Source: Dyella sp. EPa41 (lineage in GTDB: Bacteria; Pseudomonadota; Gammaproteobacteria; Xanthomonadales; Rhodanobacteraceae). From it: a stretch of 64,000 bases of DNA. Numbering within the stretch: position 1 is the first letter of the stretch; the number at the start of each line of letters is the position of its first letter. The notes beneath the pieces were generated by a model, which saw only the letters and a program-made list of their open reading frames with translations, ran no database searches and was not told the origin of the DNA. This document shows positions 56,493 through 64,000 of this stretch, one piece after another. The position numbers and the translations under genes are program-made. The stretch is from positions 17,028 through 81,027 of the forward strand of contig NZ_BCPR01000013.1 in NCBI RefSeq assembly GCF_016586165.1, read 5' to 3'.

Positions 56493-58178
56493 ATGCGAAA
56501 TCACCTCGCAGTCTGCATTGCCGCGTGTGTTCTCAGCCTGTCCGCCGTATCGCTAGCCCAGATTCCCGTGCATGCCGAAGAAGCGACGAATGCTTCGTGG
56601 CATCGCGACAAGGACGACCACACGTCCACGCCCATCAAGCACCTGGTGGTGATCTTCCAGGAGAACGTCTCCTACGATCACTACTTCGGCACCTATCCTT
56701 ATGCCGCCAATGGCCCAGGCGAGCCGACGTTCTATGCGCGGCCGTTCACGCCGAAGGCCAATGGCCTGACCGCGAGCCTGCTCAACCACAACCCGAACCA
56801 GCAGAACAGCGCGAACGGCGCGGGCGCGATCAACCCGTTCCGCCTGTCGCGCGCGCAGTCGGCCACCGCCGACCAGGATCACGACTACGGCCCGGAGCAG
56901 CAGGCGTTCAACGGCGGCGCCATGGATCTTTTCCCCAAGTACACCGGCACGGGCGAAACGCTGCCGGGTGCGCCGGCCGATGAAAACGGCATCGGCCAGG
57001 TGATGGGCTATTACGACGGCAACACGGTCACCGCGCTGTGGAACTACGCGCAGTGGTTCGCGCTGAACGACAACAGCTACAACACCACCTTTGGTCCGTC
57101 CACGCCGGGCGCACTGAACCTCATCTCCGGCCAGACCAACGGCATCACGCAGACGCTCAACGGCACCGGCGAGGAGATCGACGACGGGCAGGGTGGCCTT
57201 ACGTTGATTGGCGATGCCGACCCGATCGGTGACGTGTGCTCCTCGCCCACCGGCAACCAGGTACAGATGAGCGGCCGCAACGTCGGCGACATGCTCAACG
57301 ATGCGCATGTGACCTGGGGCTTTTTCGAGGGCGGCTTCGACCTGTCGCAGGTCAACGCCAACGGCACCACGGGTTGCAAGCGTTCGACGCTTTCGGCCGT
57401 CACCAAGACCACCAAGGCGGATTACATCCCGCACCACCAGCCGTTCCAGTACTACGCCTCGACCGCCAACCCGACGCACGCGCGTCCCACCTCGGTGGCG
57501 ATGATCGGTCGCCAGGGCGATGCGGCCAACCACCAGTACGACATGGCGGACTTCTACGCCGCGGTACAGGCGGGCAATTTCCCGGCCGTCAGTTTCCTCA
57601 AGGCGCCGGGTTACCAGGATGGCCACGCGGGCTACTCCGATCCGCTCGACGAACAGCAGTTCATCGTGCACGTGATCAACTTCCTGCAGCAGCAGCCCGA
57701 GTGGCGCGACACCGCCGTGGTCATCGCCTATGACGACTCCGACGGTTGGTACGACCACCAGGCGGCGCCGCGCGTGAACGCGTCGGCGTCGGCGGCGGAT
57801 GCGCTCGATGGCGCGGGCGTGTGCAAGGCACGCGGTACGCTGGCCGGCACGGACAGCAAGGGCAAGCCGGTGCAGGGTCGTTGCGGCTATGGTCCGCGCC
57901 TGCCGCTGCTGGTGGTCTCCCCGTGGGCCCGCAGCAATCACGTCGATCACACGCTGACGGACCAGTCCTCGGTCACCCGCTTCATCGAAGACAATTGGTT
58001 GCACGGCAAACGCCTCGGCGGTGGTTCGTTCGACGCGGAAGCCGGCTCGCTGGAGCCCATGTTCGACTTCTTCCAGCCGTTCACCACGCATCGCAAGCTG
58101 CTGCTGGACGAACAGACCGGCCAGCCGGTGAAGCCGTCCCTGCCGTGGGACAGCACCTCCGACGGGCACCACGGTTGA
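56493..58178 (+). CDS. Secreted phosphoesterase (acid phosphatase AcpA / phospholipase C family)
   Basis: A 561-residue exported enzyme with a signal peptide ending near VHAEE. The PF04185-type motifs are IKHLVVIFQENVSYDHYFGT (nucleophile region), SVAMIGRQGDAANHQYDM and LKAPGYQDGHAGYSDPLDEQ, then VVIAYDDSDGWYDHQAAPR. The family comprises non-specific phospholipases C and acid phosphatases. The second half fits an AcpA-like phosphatase, but substrate cannot be decided by eye. A Pho-box-like site upstream supports a role in phosphate scavenging. It ends with His-Gly-rich GHHG. Confidence 0.88.
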   Translation: MRNHLAVCIAACVLSLSAVSLAQIPVHAEEATNASWHRDKDDHTSTPIKHLVVIFQENVSYDHYFGTYPYAANGPGEPTFYARPFTPKANGLTASLLNHNPNQQNSANGAGAINPFRLSRAQSATADQDHDYGPEQQAFNGGAMDLFPKYTGTGETLPGAPADENGIGQVMGYYDGNTVTALWNYAQWFALNDNSYNTTFGPSTPGALNLISGQTNGITQTLNGTGEEIDDGQGGLTLIGDADPIGDVCSSPTGNQVQMSGRNVGDMLNDAHVTWGFFEGGFDLSQVNANGTTGCKRSTLSAVTKTTKADYIPHHQPFQYYASTANPTHARPTSVAMIGRQGDAANHQYDMADFYAAVQAGNFPAVSFLKAPGYQDGHAGYSDPLDEQQFIVHVINFLQQQPEWRDTAVVIAYDDSDGWYDHQAAPRVNASASAADALDGAGVCKARGTLAGTDSKGKPVQGRCGYGPRLPLLVVSPWARSNHVDHTLTDQSSVTRFIEDNWLHGKRLGGGSFDAEAGSLEPMFDFFQPFTTHRKLLLDEQTGQPVKPSLPWDSTSDGHHG

Positions 58179-58201
58179 TCGACTGATCGGCGTGTCATCA
58201 G

Positions 58202-58224
58202 GCGCCCCGGCCATGCCGGGGCGC
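58202..58224 (+). terminator. GC-rich hairpin after the phosphoesterase
   Basis: GCGCCCCGGC-CAT-GCCGGGGCGC makes a 10-bp stem, followed by TCCGTCGTTTCC, a poor T-tract. It may terminate or attenuate transcription into the multicopper oxidase gene, which starts 27 bp further on. Confidence 0.5.
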
Positions 58225-58250
58225 TCCGTCGTTTCCGCAAGAGGAGCCGT

Positions 58251-59864
58251 TTGATCGTGCCAGCCTCGCGTCGCCGTTTTCTCCAGGGCATCGGCCTGAT
58301 GACCGGCACGGGCATGCTGCGGGCCTGGGGCATGCCCATGCGCATGGCCATGCCGAAGAAGAGCACCGGCCTGTGCCAGCACGACATCGCCGACCAGGCC
58401 AACGTGCCGCGCCTGCTCGATCCTTCGCGGCTCACGCCGTTTGTCGATCCTCTGCCGTTGCCGCCGAGCCTTCGCGCCTCGCATGGCGAGCCGTTGCGCA
58501 TCACGATGCGTGAAACCTCACAACGCCTGCACCGCGACCTGCCGCCGACGCGCGTGTGGACATACGGTGGCTGTTTTCCCGGGCCCACCATCGAAGCCCA
58601 GCGCGGCAGCGCCCTGAAAGTGGAGTGGATCAATCGCCTGCCGGCCAGGCATTTCCTGCCGATCGATCACCACGTCTGCGGCGCCGAGGCCGATGTGCCC
58701 GAGGTGCGCAGCGTCGTTCACGTGCATGGCGCCCGCGTGCCGGCATCGGCCGATGGCTATCCCACGGACTGGTTCGTGCCCGGACAATCGCGCCGGCAGG
58801 AGTATCCGAACGCCCAGGACGCCGCGACGCTCTGGTACCACGATCACACCATGGGCATCGAGCGTTTGAACCTGTATGCCGGCATGTTCGGCATGTATCT
58901 GCTGCGCGACGAGCATGACTCATCGCTGGGGCTGCCTGCCGGCGAGTTCGAATGGCCATTGGTGCTGAGCGACCGCCTGCTCACGGAAGACGGCCAGTTG
59001 TATTACCCCGTGTCGGGCATCAGCGATGCGCCGTGGGTGCCCGAGGTGTTCGGCAACGTCATGCTGGTGAACGGCGCGGTGCTGCCCAAGCTCGACGTGC
59101 GCGCGAGACGTTATCGATTCCGCGTGCTCAATGCGGCGAACGGACGATTCTTTCGTCTCAGTCTGCGTAAACAGCGGCCGTTCCTGCAGATCGGCAGCGA
59201 CCAGGGCCTGCTTGCGGCGCCGGTGACACAAACCAGCCTGTTCCTCGCGCCGGGCGAGCGGGCCGACCTGGTCATCGATTTCGCGGCCATGGCCGGCACC
59301 CAGGTCGAGCTGATGAACGACAGCCTGCCGCTGATGCGTTTCGATGTCGGCGTTGCCAAGGACGGCGACGACAGTCGCGTACCGGCCGTGCTGCGTGATG
59401 TGCCGCGGATGGCCGAAAGCATGGCAAGCCAGACGCGCGTGCTCAGCATCGACGAGTACGCCGATTGCGTATCGGAACCCATGCTGATGTTGCTCGATGG
59501 CAAGCATTGGCAGGATCCCGTCAGCGAAAAGCCCAGGCTGGGCAGCACGGAGATCTGGAGCCTGGTGAATCTCACTGGCGATACGCACCCGATCCATCTG
59601 CATCTCGTGCGTTTTCAGATCCTCGACCGGCGCCCGTTCGACGTGAACGCCTACCTCGAATCGAAAACCTTGCGCTATACCGGGCCGGCGCAACCGCCGC
59701 CGGCGCATGAAGCCGGCTGGAAGGACACCGCGCAGGTGTATCCCGGCATGGTCACCCGCTACATCATCACCTTCGAAGGCTATACGGGCCGCTATGTGTG
59801 GCATTGCCATCTGCTGGAACACGCGTCCAACGAGATGATGCGGCCGTTCGAGGTGGTGGCCTGA
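58251..59864 (+). CDS. Tat-exported multicopper oxidase
   Basis: A 537-residue CotA/laccase-like oxidase. The Tat motif is SRRRFLQGIG at the N-terminus, so it is exported folded with its copper. Copper-site motifs are VHVHGARVP, WYHDHTMGIER, HPIHLHLVRFQ and the T1/T2-T3 motif WHCHLLEHASNEMM. The T1 axial position is a Met. AGGAG at 58242 serves a TTG start at 58251; GTG at 58257 is the alternative. It follows the phosphatase gene at 72 bp, past a hairpin. Possible roles are copper tolerance or manganese/phenol oxidation. Confidence 0.92.
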   Translation: MIVPASRRRFLQGIGLMTGTGMLRAWGMPMRMAMPKKSTGLCQHDIADQANVPRLLDPSRLTPFVDPLPLPPSLRASHGEPLRITMRETSQRLHRDLPPTRVWTYGGCFPGPTIEAQRGSALKVEWINRLPARHFLPIDHHVCGAEADVPEVRSVVHVHGARVPASADGYPTDWFVPGQSRRQEYPNAQDAATLWYHDHTMGIERLNLYAGMFGMYLLRDEHDSSLGLPAGEFEWPLVLSDRLLTEDGQLYYPVSGISDAPWVPEVFGNVMLVNGAVLPKLDVRARRYRFRVLNAANGRFFRLSLRKQRPFLQIGSDQGLLAAPVTQTSLFLAPGERADLVIDFAAMAGTQVELMNDSLPLMRFDVGVAKDGDDSRVPAVLRDVPRMAESMASQTRVLSIDEYADCVSEPMLMLLDGKHWQDPVSEKPRLGSTEIWSLVNLTGDTHPIHLHLVRFQILDRRPFDVNAYLESKTLRYTGPAQPPPAHEAGWKDTAQVYPGMVTRYIITFEGYTGRYVWHCHLLEHASNEMMRPFEVVA

Positions 59865-59886
59865 GGCCTGACGAGAAGCGAGTCCG

Positions 59887-59914
59887 TGTAGGAGCGCACC
59901 CTGTGCGCGACTGC
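59887..59914. repeat. Single arm of the REP-like repeat
   Basis: TGTAGGAGCGCACCCTGTGC with GCGACTGC matches one arm of the palindrome seen at 345-425 and 2203-2272. No matching opposite arm was seen nearby. It lies 23 bp after the multicopper oxidase stop. Confidence 0.7.
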
Positions 59915-59993
59915 AACGTGTCAGAACGCCACTGCATGAACTTCAACGCCACCGCCACCGCCCTACGGCCTCTCCTTCGATCGTGCCGAAACT

Positions 59994-60668
59994 TTATGCG
60001 TCGTCCGGACGGCCCTCGCGCAGCGACGCGGGCGGCGCCGGCAAGGTATCCGGAGCCACGGCGCCACCGGAAATGATGAATGCCATGGCCTGGTCCATGG
60101 TCCAGTCGGTCGGCGTGAGCTCGTCCACGGCCACCACTTCGAGGTAGCCGCCCGTGGGGTTCGGTGTCGTGGGGATGTAGACGGCCGCCATCTCGCGGCC
60201 GGTGCCTTCTTCGGTCATCAGGCGCGTGACGAAGCCGATCACCTTCATGCCCTTGCGGGGAAAGTCAATCAGCACCACGCGTTGCACGCCCGACGGCTTC
60301 TGCTGGAGCACGGCCATCAGCTTCTTGGTGCCGCCATAGATGGTCTGCACCAACGGAATGCGCGCCAGCAGCGCGTCGAAGCCATCGATCAACCGCTGGC
60401 CGATCACCCGATTGGCGAGCCAGCCAATGACATAGAGCACGACCAGCGTCAGCAACAGCGCGAGCACGAACAGGATGGCGTCGCTATTGAGCGCCGCTTC
60501 CGCCTTCGAAGAACGCTGCGAAAAGGAGCCGAGCAAGGTCGTGACCAATGGCGCGCCGATGCCGGCAAGCAGGCTCAGCACGAACTTGAACACCACCCAC
60601 GTCACCCACAGCGGGATGACAGTGAGCAGGCCGGTGATCAGATAGCGTTTGATGCGAAAGCGCTTCAT
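59994..60668 (-). CDS. DUF502-family membrane protein
   Basis: A 224-residue DUF502 protein. Two helices (LITGLLTVIPLWVTWVVFKF and AILFVLALLLTLVVLYVIGW) are followed by a cytoplasmic domain. Its family blocks are PLVQTIYGGTKKLMAVLQQ, RVVLIDFPRKGMKVIGFVTR and AVYIPTTPNPTGGYLEVVAV. The function is unknown. The start at 60668 (MKRFRIKRYLITG) is preferred because the upstream extension is not hydrophobic or conserved. It follows the DUF4442 gene on the same strand with a 103-bp gap. Confidence 0.9.
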   Translation of the reverse strand: MKRFRIKRYLITGLLTVIPLWVTWVVFKFVLSLLAGIGAPLVTTLLGSFSQRSSKAEAALNSDAILFVLALLLTLVVLYVIGWLANRVIGQRLIDGFDALLARIPLVQTIYGGTKKLMAVLQQKPSGVQRVVLIDFPRKGMKVIGFVTRLMTEEGTGREMAAVYIPTTPNPTGGYLEVVAVDELTPTDWTMDQAMAFIISGGAVAPDTLPAPPASLREGRPDDA

Positions 60669-60771
60669 GGGCAATGCCGGAGCCAAGGGGACACGGCATT
60701 GTCCCACGGGGACCAACTTGCGTCTTAGGCGGGACGGCGATCGGGCCGGTGCCGCTCCCAGGCGGGAAGCG

Positions 60772-61245
60772 TCAGGTACCAGCCGGAACTTCCGCGCGCG
60801 CCTTGGGCTTCAGCCGTACATACAACTGCTTGCGCACGCGGGCCACCACCTCGCCGCCCGCGGTCGTCACGTCGACCTCGAACCAGCGCAGCACTTTCTG
60901 GCCGTTTGCGGCGGCGACGCGCAATTCATCGACGATGGTCGCGTCGAGCTTGAAGTGCGCATAGACATCTTCGCGGCCTGGCGCCACGAAATCGATGGCG
61001 CCTGCCTTGTCCCAGACGAAGTAGTCGCTGCCTAGCTGATGCATGGCCAGCAGCATCCAGAACGGATCGGTCATGGCAAACAGGTTGCCGCCGAACTGGG
61101 TGCGCACGTAGTTGCGGTTCCACGGCCGAAGACGCAGCACCACCTTCAACTCGGACCAGTCGGCGGCCACGTACTGCACGCGGATGCTGTTGAAAAGAAA
61201 CGGCGGCCACAGGTTCATCAGGCGGCGGAAGGTAGAGGCGCGCAT
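60772..61245 (-). CDS. DUF4442 hotdog-fold thioesterase-like protein
   Basis: A 157-residue single hotdog domain of the DUF4442/PaaI-related type. The helix and strand pattern is seen in NYVRTQFGGNLFAMTDPFWM followed by LLAMHQLGSDYFVWDK and later GQKVLRWFEVDVTTAGGEVV. FGGNLFAMTDP takes the place of the usual thioesterase HGG motif. A role in acyl-CoA or fatty-acid turnover is possible. The palindrome at 61284-61305, in position to cover the -35 of its promoter, suggests repressor control. Confidence 0.78.
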   Translation of the reverse strand: MRASTFRRLMNLWPPFLFNSIRVQYVAADWSELKVVLRLRPWNRNYVRTQFGGNLFAMTDPFWMLLAMHQLGSDYFVWDKAGAIDFVAPGREDVYAHFKLDATIVDELRVAAANGQKVLRWFEVDVTTAGGEVVARVRKQLYVRLKPKARAEVPAGT

Positions 61246-61283
61246 ACGGAGCGAAGTCGGAGCAGGGGCGCCTAAGATACCCT

Positions 61284-61305
61284 AAACATACGGATGCGTA
61301 TGTTT
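61284..61305. promoter_or_regulatory. Palindrome upstream of the DUF4442 gene
   Basis: AAACATACG-GATG-CGTATGTTT is a perfect 9-4-9 inverted repeat followed by three more T residues. It is 39 bp upstream of the DUF4442 start. The minus strand downstream carries a -10-like TATCTT. The form and position resemble a TetR-family operator. As an intrinsic terminator it would have to serve plus-strand transcripts, and no plus-strand gene ends nearby. Confidence 0.55.
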
Positions 61306-61721
61306 TTTGCCGGCAACCACCCGATCAGAGGGGGGCGACGGCCGGCACGCTGGATATCGTGGGTTGGTCGTGGTCGGCCTCGAAGCCATGGGAGCAATGC
61401 GCGGCGCGCGAGGCGGTTGGCTATCCGGTGGTCATGAGGTGCGTGGTCGGCTGGTCGCCGGGGGACTCATACCTTGGTCGAATCCAGGCGCGCAAAGTCG
61501 CGGCGCCTTGAGCTCCAGCGCGTTTGGACGCAAGCCGTCGAGCGATGTGCGCAGGGGCCTCGTTTGGGAACCACTGGTGCGCGGCATTACAATGATCGGC
61601 TGAAGGCGCGGATGACGCATCGTGTCTTCGCCATGCAAGCGGCGGCGCGCGCAGTGGCGGGTGCGCTCCGCGTGTCGCGAGTTGCGGTCCGCCAAAGGTC
61701 ACATCCAGGGTTCCCCACATC
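61306..61721. other. Intergenic stretch before acnD with no recognised gene
   Basis: About 416 bp separate the palindrome from the acnD start. I see no conserved protein, prp gene, RNA or repeat here. It should contain the acnD promoter. The short open frames in it have no recognisable content. Confidence 0.5.
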
Positions 61722-64000
61722 ATGAACAACGCCTACCGCCAATCCCTTCCCGGCACGTCGCTGGACTATTTCGATGCGCGCGCCGCCGTGGAGGCGATCC
61801 AGCCGGGTGCCTACGACGCGCTGCCGTATACCTCCCGCGTGCTCGCCGAGAACCTGGTGCGCCGCTGTGACCCGGCGATCCTCGCCGAGTCGCTCAGGCA
61901 GATCATCGAGCGCAAGCGCGAGCGCGATTTCCCGTGGTTTCCGGCGCGCGTGGTGTGCCATGACATCCTCGGCCAGACCGCGCTGGTGGACCTGGCCGGC
62001 CTGCGCGATGCGATCGCCGAGCGCGGTGGCGACCCCGCCAAGGTGAACCCGGTGGTGCCGGTGCAGTTGATCGTCGACCACTCGCTGGCGGTGGAGTGCG
62101 GTGGTTTCGATCCGAATGCGTTCGCGAAGAACCGCGCCATCGAGGATCGCCGCAACGAAGACCGCTTCCACTTCATCAACTGGACCAAGAAGGCGTTCGA
62201 GAACGTCGACGTGATCCCGCCGGGCAACGGCATCATGCACCAGATCAACCTGGAGAAGATGTCGCCGGTGATCCAGGTGCAGGACGGGGTGGCTTACCCG
62301 GATACCTGCGTGGGCACCGACAGCCATACGCCGCACGTGGATGCGCTGGGCGTCATCGCCATCGGCGTGGGCGGCCTGGAGGCGGAGAACGTGATGCTCG
62401 GCCGCGCATCGTGGATGCGCCTGCCCGACATCATCGGCGTGGAGCTCACCGGCAAGCGCCAGAGCGGCATCACCGCCACCGACATCGTGCTGGCGCTCAC
62501 CGAGTTCCTGCGCAAGGAAAAGGTGGTCGGCGCATACCTTGAGTTCCGCGGCGAGGGCGCCGCCAGCCTCACGCTGGGCGACCGCGCGACCATCTCCAAC
62601 ATGGCGCCGGAATACGGCGCGACCGCGGCGATGTTCTTCATCGACGGCCAGACCATCGACTACCTGCGCCTGACCGGCCGCAGCGATGAGCAGGTCAAGC
62701 TGGTGGAAACCTACGCCAAGACCGCGGGGCTTTGGGCCGACACGCTCGCGCATGCACAGTACGAGCGCACGCTGACGTTCGATCTCTCCTCCGTCGTGCG
62801 CAACATGGCGGGCCCCTCGAATCCGCACAAGCGCCTGCCGACCTCCGATCTCGCCGCACGTGGCATCGCGGGCGAGTGGACGGAACAACCGGGCCAGATG
62901 CCCGACGGTGCGGTGATCATCGCCGCCATCACCAGCTGCACCAACACCAGCAATCCGCGCAACGTGATTGCTGCCGCGCTGCTTGCGCGCAACGCGAATG
63001 CGCGCGGCCTCACGCGCAAGCCGTGGGTGAAGAGCTCGCTTGCGCCCGGCTCCAAGGCCGTGCAGCTGTATCTGGAGGAAGCGAACCTGCTGCCGGACCT
63101 GGAGAAGCTCGGCTTTGGCATCGTCGCGTTCGCCTGCACCACCTGCAATGGCATGTCCGGTGCGCTTGATCCGGCCATCCAGCAGGAGATCATCGATCGC
63201 GACCTGTACGCCACCGCCGTGCTGTCGGGCAACCGCAACTTCGACGGCCGCATCCATCCGTATGCCAAGCAGGCTTTCCTGGCGTCGCCGCCGCTGGTCG
63301 TGGCCTACGCCATCGCCGGCACCATCCGCTTCGATATCGAGAAGGATGTGCTCGGCCACGATGCCAACGGCCAGCCGGTCACGCTCAAGGACATCTGGCC
63401 GAGCGACGAGGAAATCGATGCGATCGTGTCCGCCAGCGTGAAGCCGGAGCAGTTCCGCAAGGTCTACGAGCCGATGTTCGCGCGTACCGGCCACGCCGGC
63501 ACCAGCGCCGCGCCGCTGTACGACTGGCGCGCGCAGAGCACGTACATTCGCCGCCCGCCGTACTGGGAAGGCGCGCTCGCCGGTGAGCGTACGCTCAAGG
63601 GCATGCGCCCGCTGGCCGTGCTCGGCGACAACATCACCACCGATCATCTGTCGCCGTCGAACGCCATCCTGCCCAACAGCGCCGCCGGCGAATACCTCGC
63701 CAAGATGGGCCTGCCGGAAGAGGACTTCAATTCGTACGCGACGCATCGCGGCGACCACCTCACCGCGCAGCGCGCCACCTTCGCCAATCCCACGCTCATC
63801 AACGAAATGGCGGTGGTCGATGGCGAGGTGAAGAAGGGTTCACTGGCGCGCGTGGAGCCGGAGGGCAAGGTCATGCGCATGTGGGAAGCCATCGAAACGT
63901 ACATGGACCGCAAGCAGCCGCTGATCGTGATCGCCGGCGCCGACTACGGCCAGGGCTCGTCGCGCGACTGGGCGGCCAAGGGCGTGCGCCTTGCCGGCGT
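61722..64000 (+). CDS. acnD: Fe/S-dependent 2-methylisocitrate dehydratase AcnD (3' truncated by the window)
   Basis: The first 759 codons are visible and the frame is still open at the window end. The N-terminus (YRQSLPGTSLDYFDARAAVE) is characteristic of AcnD rather than AcnA. The aconitase cluster cysteines are in AAITSCTNTSNPRN and FACTTCNGMSGALDP; TCVGTDSHTPHVDALG and GADYGQGSSRDWAAKG are also conserved. It dehydrates 2-methylcitrate in propionate degradation and normally works with PrpF. No prpB or prpC precedes it; downstream genes are unseen. As a [4Fe-4S] enzyme it depends on the suf products. Confidence 0.95.
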   Translation, partial: MNNAYRQSLPGTSLDYFDARAAVEAIQPGAYDALPYTSRVLAENLVRRCDPAILAESLRQIIERKRERDFPWFPARVVCHDILGQTALVDLAGLRDAIAERGGDPAKVNPVVPVQLIVDHSLAVECGGFDPNAFAKNRAIEDRRNEDRFHFINWTKKAFENVDVIPPGNGIMHQINLEKMSPVIQVQDGVAYPDTCVGTDSHTPHVDALGVIAIGVGGLEAENVMLGRASWMRLPDIIGVELTGKRQSGITATDIVLALTEFLRKEKVVGAYLEFRGEGAASLTLGDRATISNMAPEYGATAAMFFIDGQTIDYLRLTGRSDEQVKLVETYAKTAGLWADTLAHAQYERTLTFDLSSVVRNMAGPSNPHKRLPTSDLAARGIAGEWTEQPGQMPDGAVIIAAITSCTNTSNPRNVIAAALLARNANARGLTRKPWVKSSLAPGSKAVQLYLEEANLLPDLEKLGFGIVAFACTTCNGMSGALDPAIQQEIIDRDLYATAVLSGNRNFDGRIHPYAKQAFLASPPLVVAYAIAGTIRFDIEKDVLGHDANGQPVTLKDIWPSDEEIDAIVSASVKPEQFRKVYEPMFARTGHAGTSAAPLYDWRAQSTYIRRPPYWEGALAGERTLKGMRPLAVLGDNITTDHLSPSNAILPNSAAGEYLAKMGLPEEDFNSYATHRGDHLTAQRATFANPTLINEMAVVDGEVKKGSLARVEPEGKVMRMWEAIETYMDRKQPLIVIAGADYGQGSSRDWAAKGVRLAG

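Noticed and set aside
61284..61308. Intrinsic terminator (palindrome followed by T residues)
   Set aside because: No plus-strand gene ends upstream; the AT-rich arms and promoter-proximal position fit an operator better.
61587..63758. 723-codon minus-strand open frame
   Set aside because: Antisense to acnD, which has the full set of aconitase motifs on the plus strand.

Overview
The window is a GC-rich (roughly two-thirds GC), densely coded gammaproteobacterial chromosome segment, most likely from the Xanthomonadales (Rhodanobacteraceae-like, e.g. Dyella, Rhodanobacter or Luteibacter). This rests on the gene content and layout: an Rrf2-regulated suf operon, AmgK-MurU, paralogous M13 peptidases, a PiuC-Fiu pair and AcnD. 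It also rests on a scattered TGTAGGAGCGCACC-type palindromic repeat. No rRNA, tRNA, prophage, insertion sequence or CRISPR array was seen. The window starts inside a membrane-protein gene and ends inside acnD.

Layout. 1-2151: a partial sterol-desaturase-like gene, then the amgK-murU cell-wall recycling pair (minus). 2617-4336: glnK-amtB with a good sigma-54 promoter. 4581-10596: Rrf2 regulator, sufB, a methyltransferase, sufC, sufD, sufS. 10627-15390: a TPR lipoprotein, an M13 peptidase, a GNAT-Rieske pair and a secreted protein. 15403-20440: a five-gene minus-strand exporter operon (TolC, permease, ATPase, adaptor, MipA/OmpV). 20579-22942: a HAD phosphatase and class III aminotransferase behind a potentially structured leader and ended by a strong terminator. 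23069-30093: a two-component system divergent from a Fur-box-led operon (PepSY protein, DUF2271, DUF4198, ApbE, flavodoxin reductase) that looks like a ferric/siderophore reduction module. 30222-43799: M1 peptidase, HutD-GNAT-SET operon, ComEA-like protein, M20 peptidase, YggS, NlpC/P60, an M28 homologue with an altered active site, rhomboid protease and a frameshifted amino acid permease. 43951-51159: RapA, the piuC-TonB receptor iron pair with a second Fur box, and a ketopantoate reductase-like gene. 51240-54164: a patatin pseudogene, a tandem palindrome array and a second M13 peptidase. 54288-56338: a LysR regulator divergent from cidAB. 56378-59864: a Pho-box-led phosphoesterase and a multicopper oxidase. 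59994-64000: DUF502, a DUF4442 hotdog protein and acnD (cut off).

How the parts fit. Several modules concern iron: Fe-S assembly (suf, Rieske) and two loci whose Fur-box-like 19-mers agree at 16 of 19 positions. One of these takes up ferric siderophore (TonB receptor plus PiuC) and the other would reduce it in or at the inner membrane. Nitrogen (sigma-54 glnK-amtB) and phosphate (Pho-box phosphoesterase) starvation responses are also present. Extracytoplasmic peptidases are numerous (two M13, M1, M28, rhomboid, NlpC/P60), which suits a peptide-scavenging lifestyle. Product names come from motif and family recognition by eye; no database search was run.
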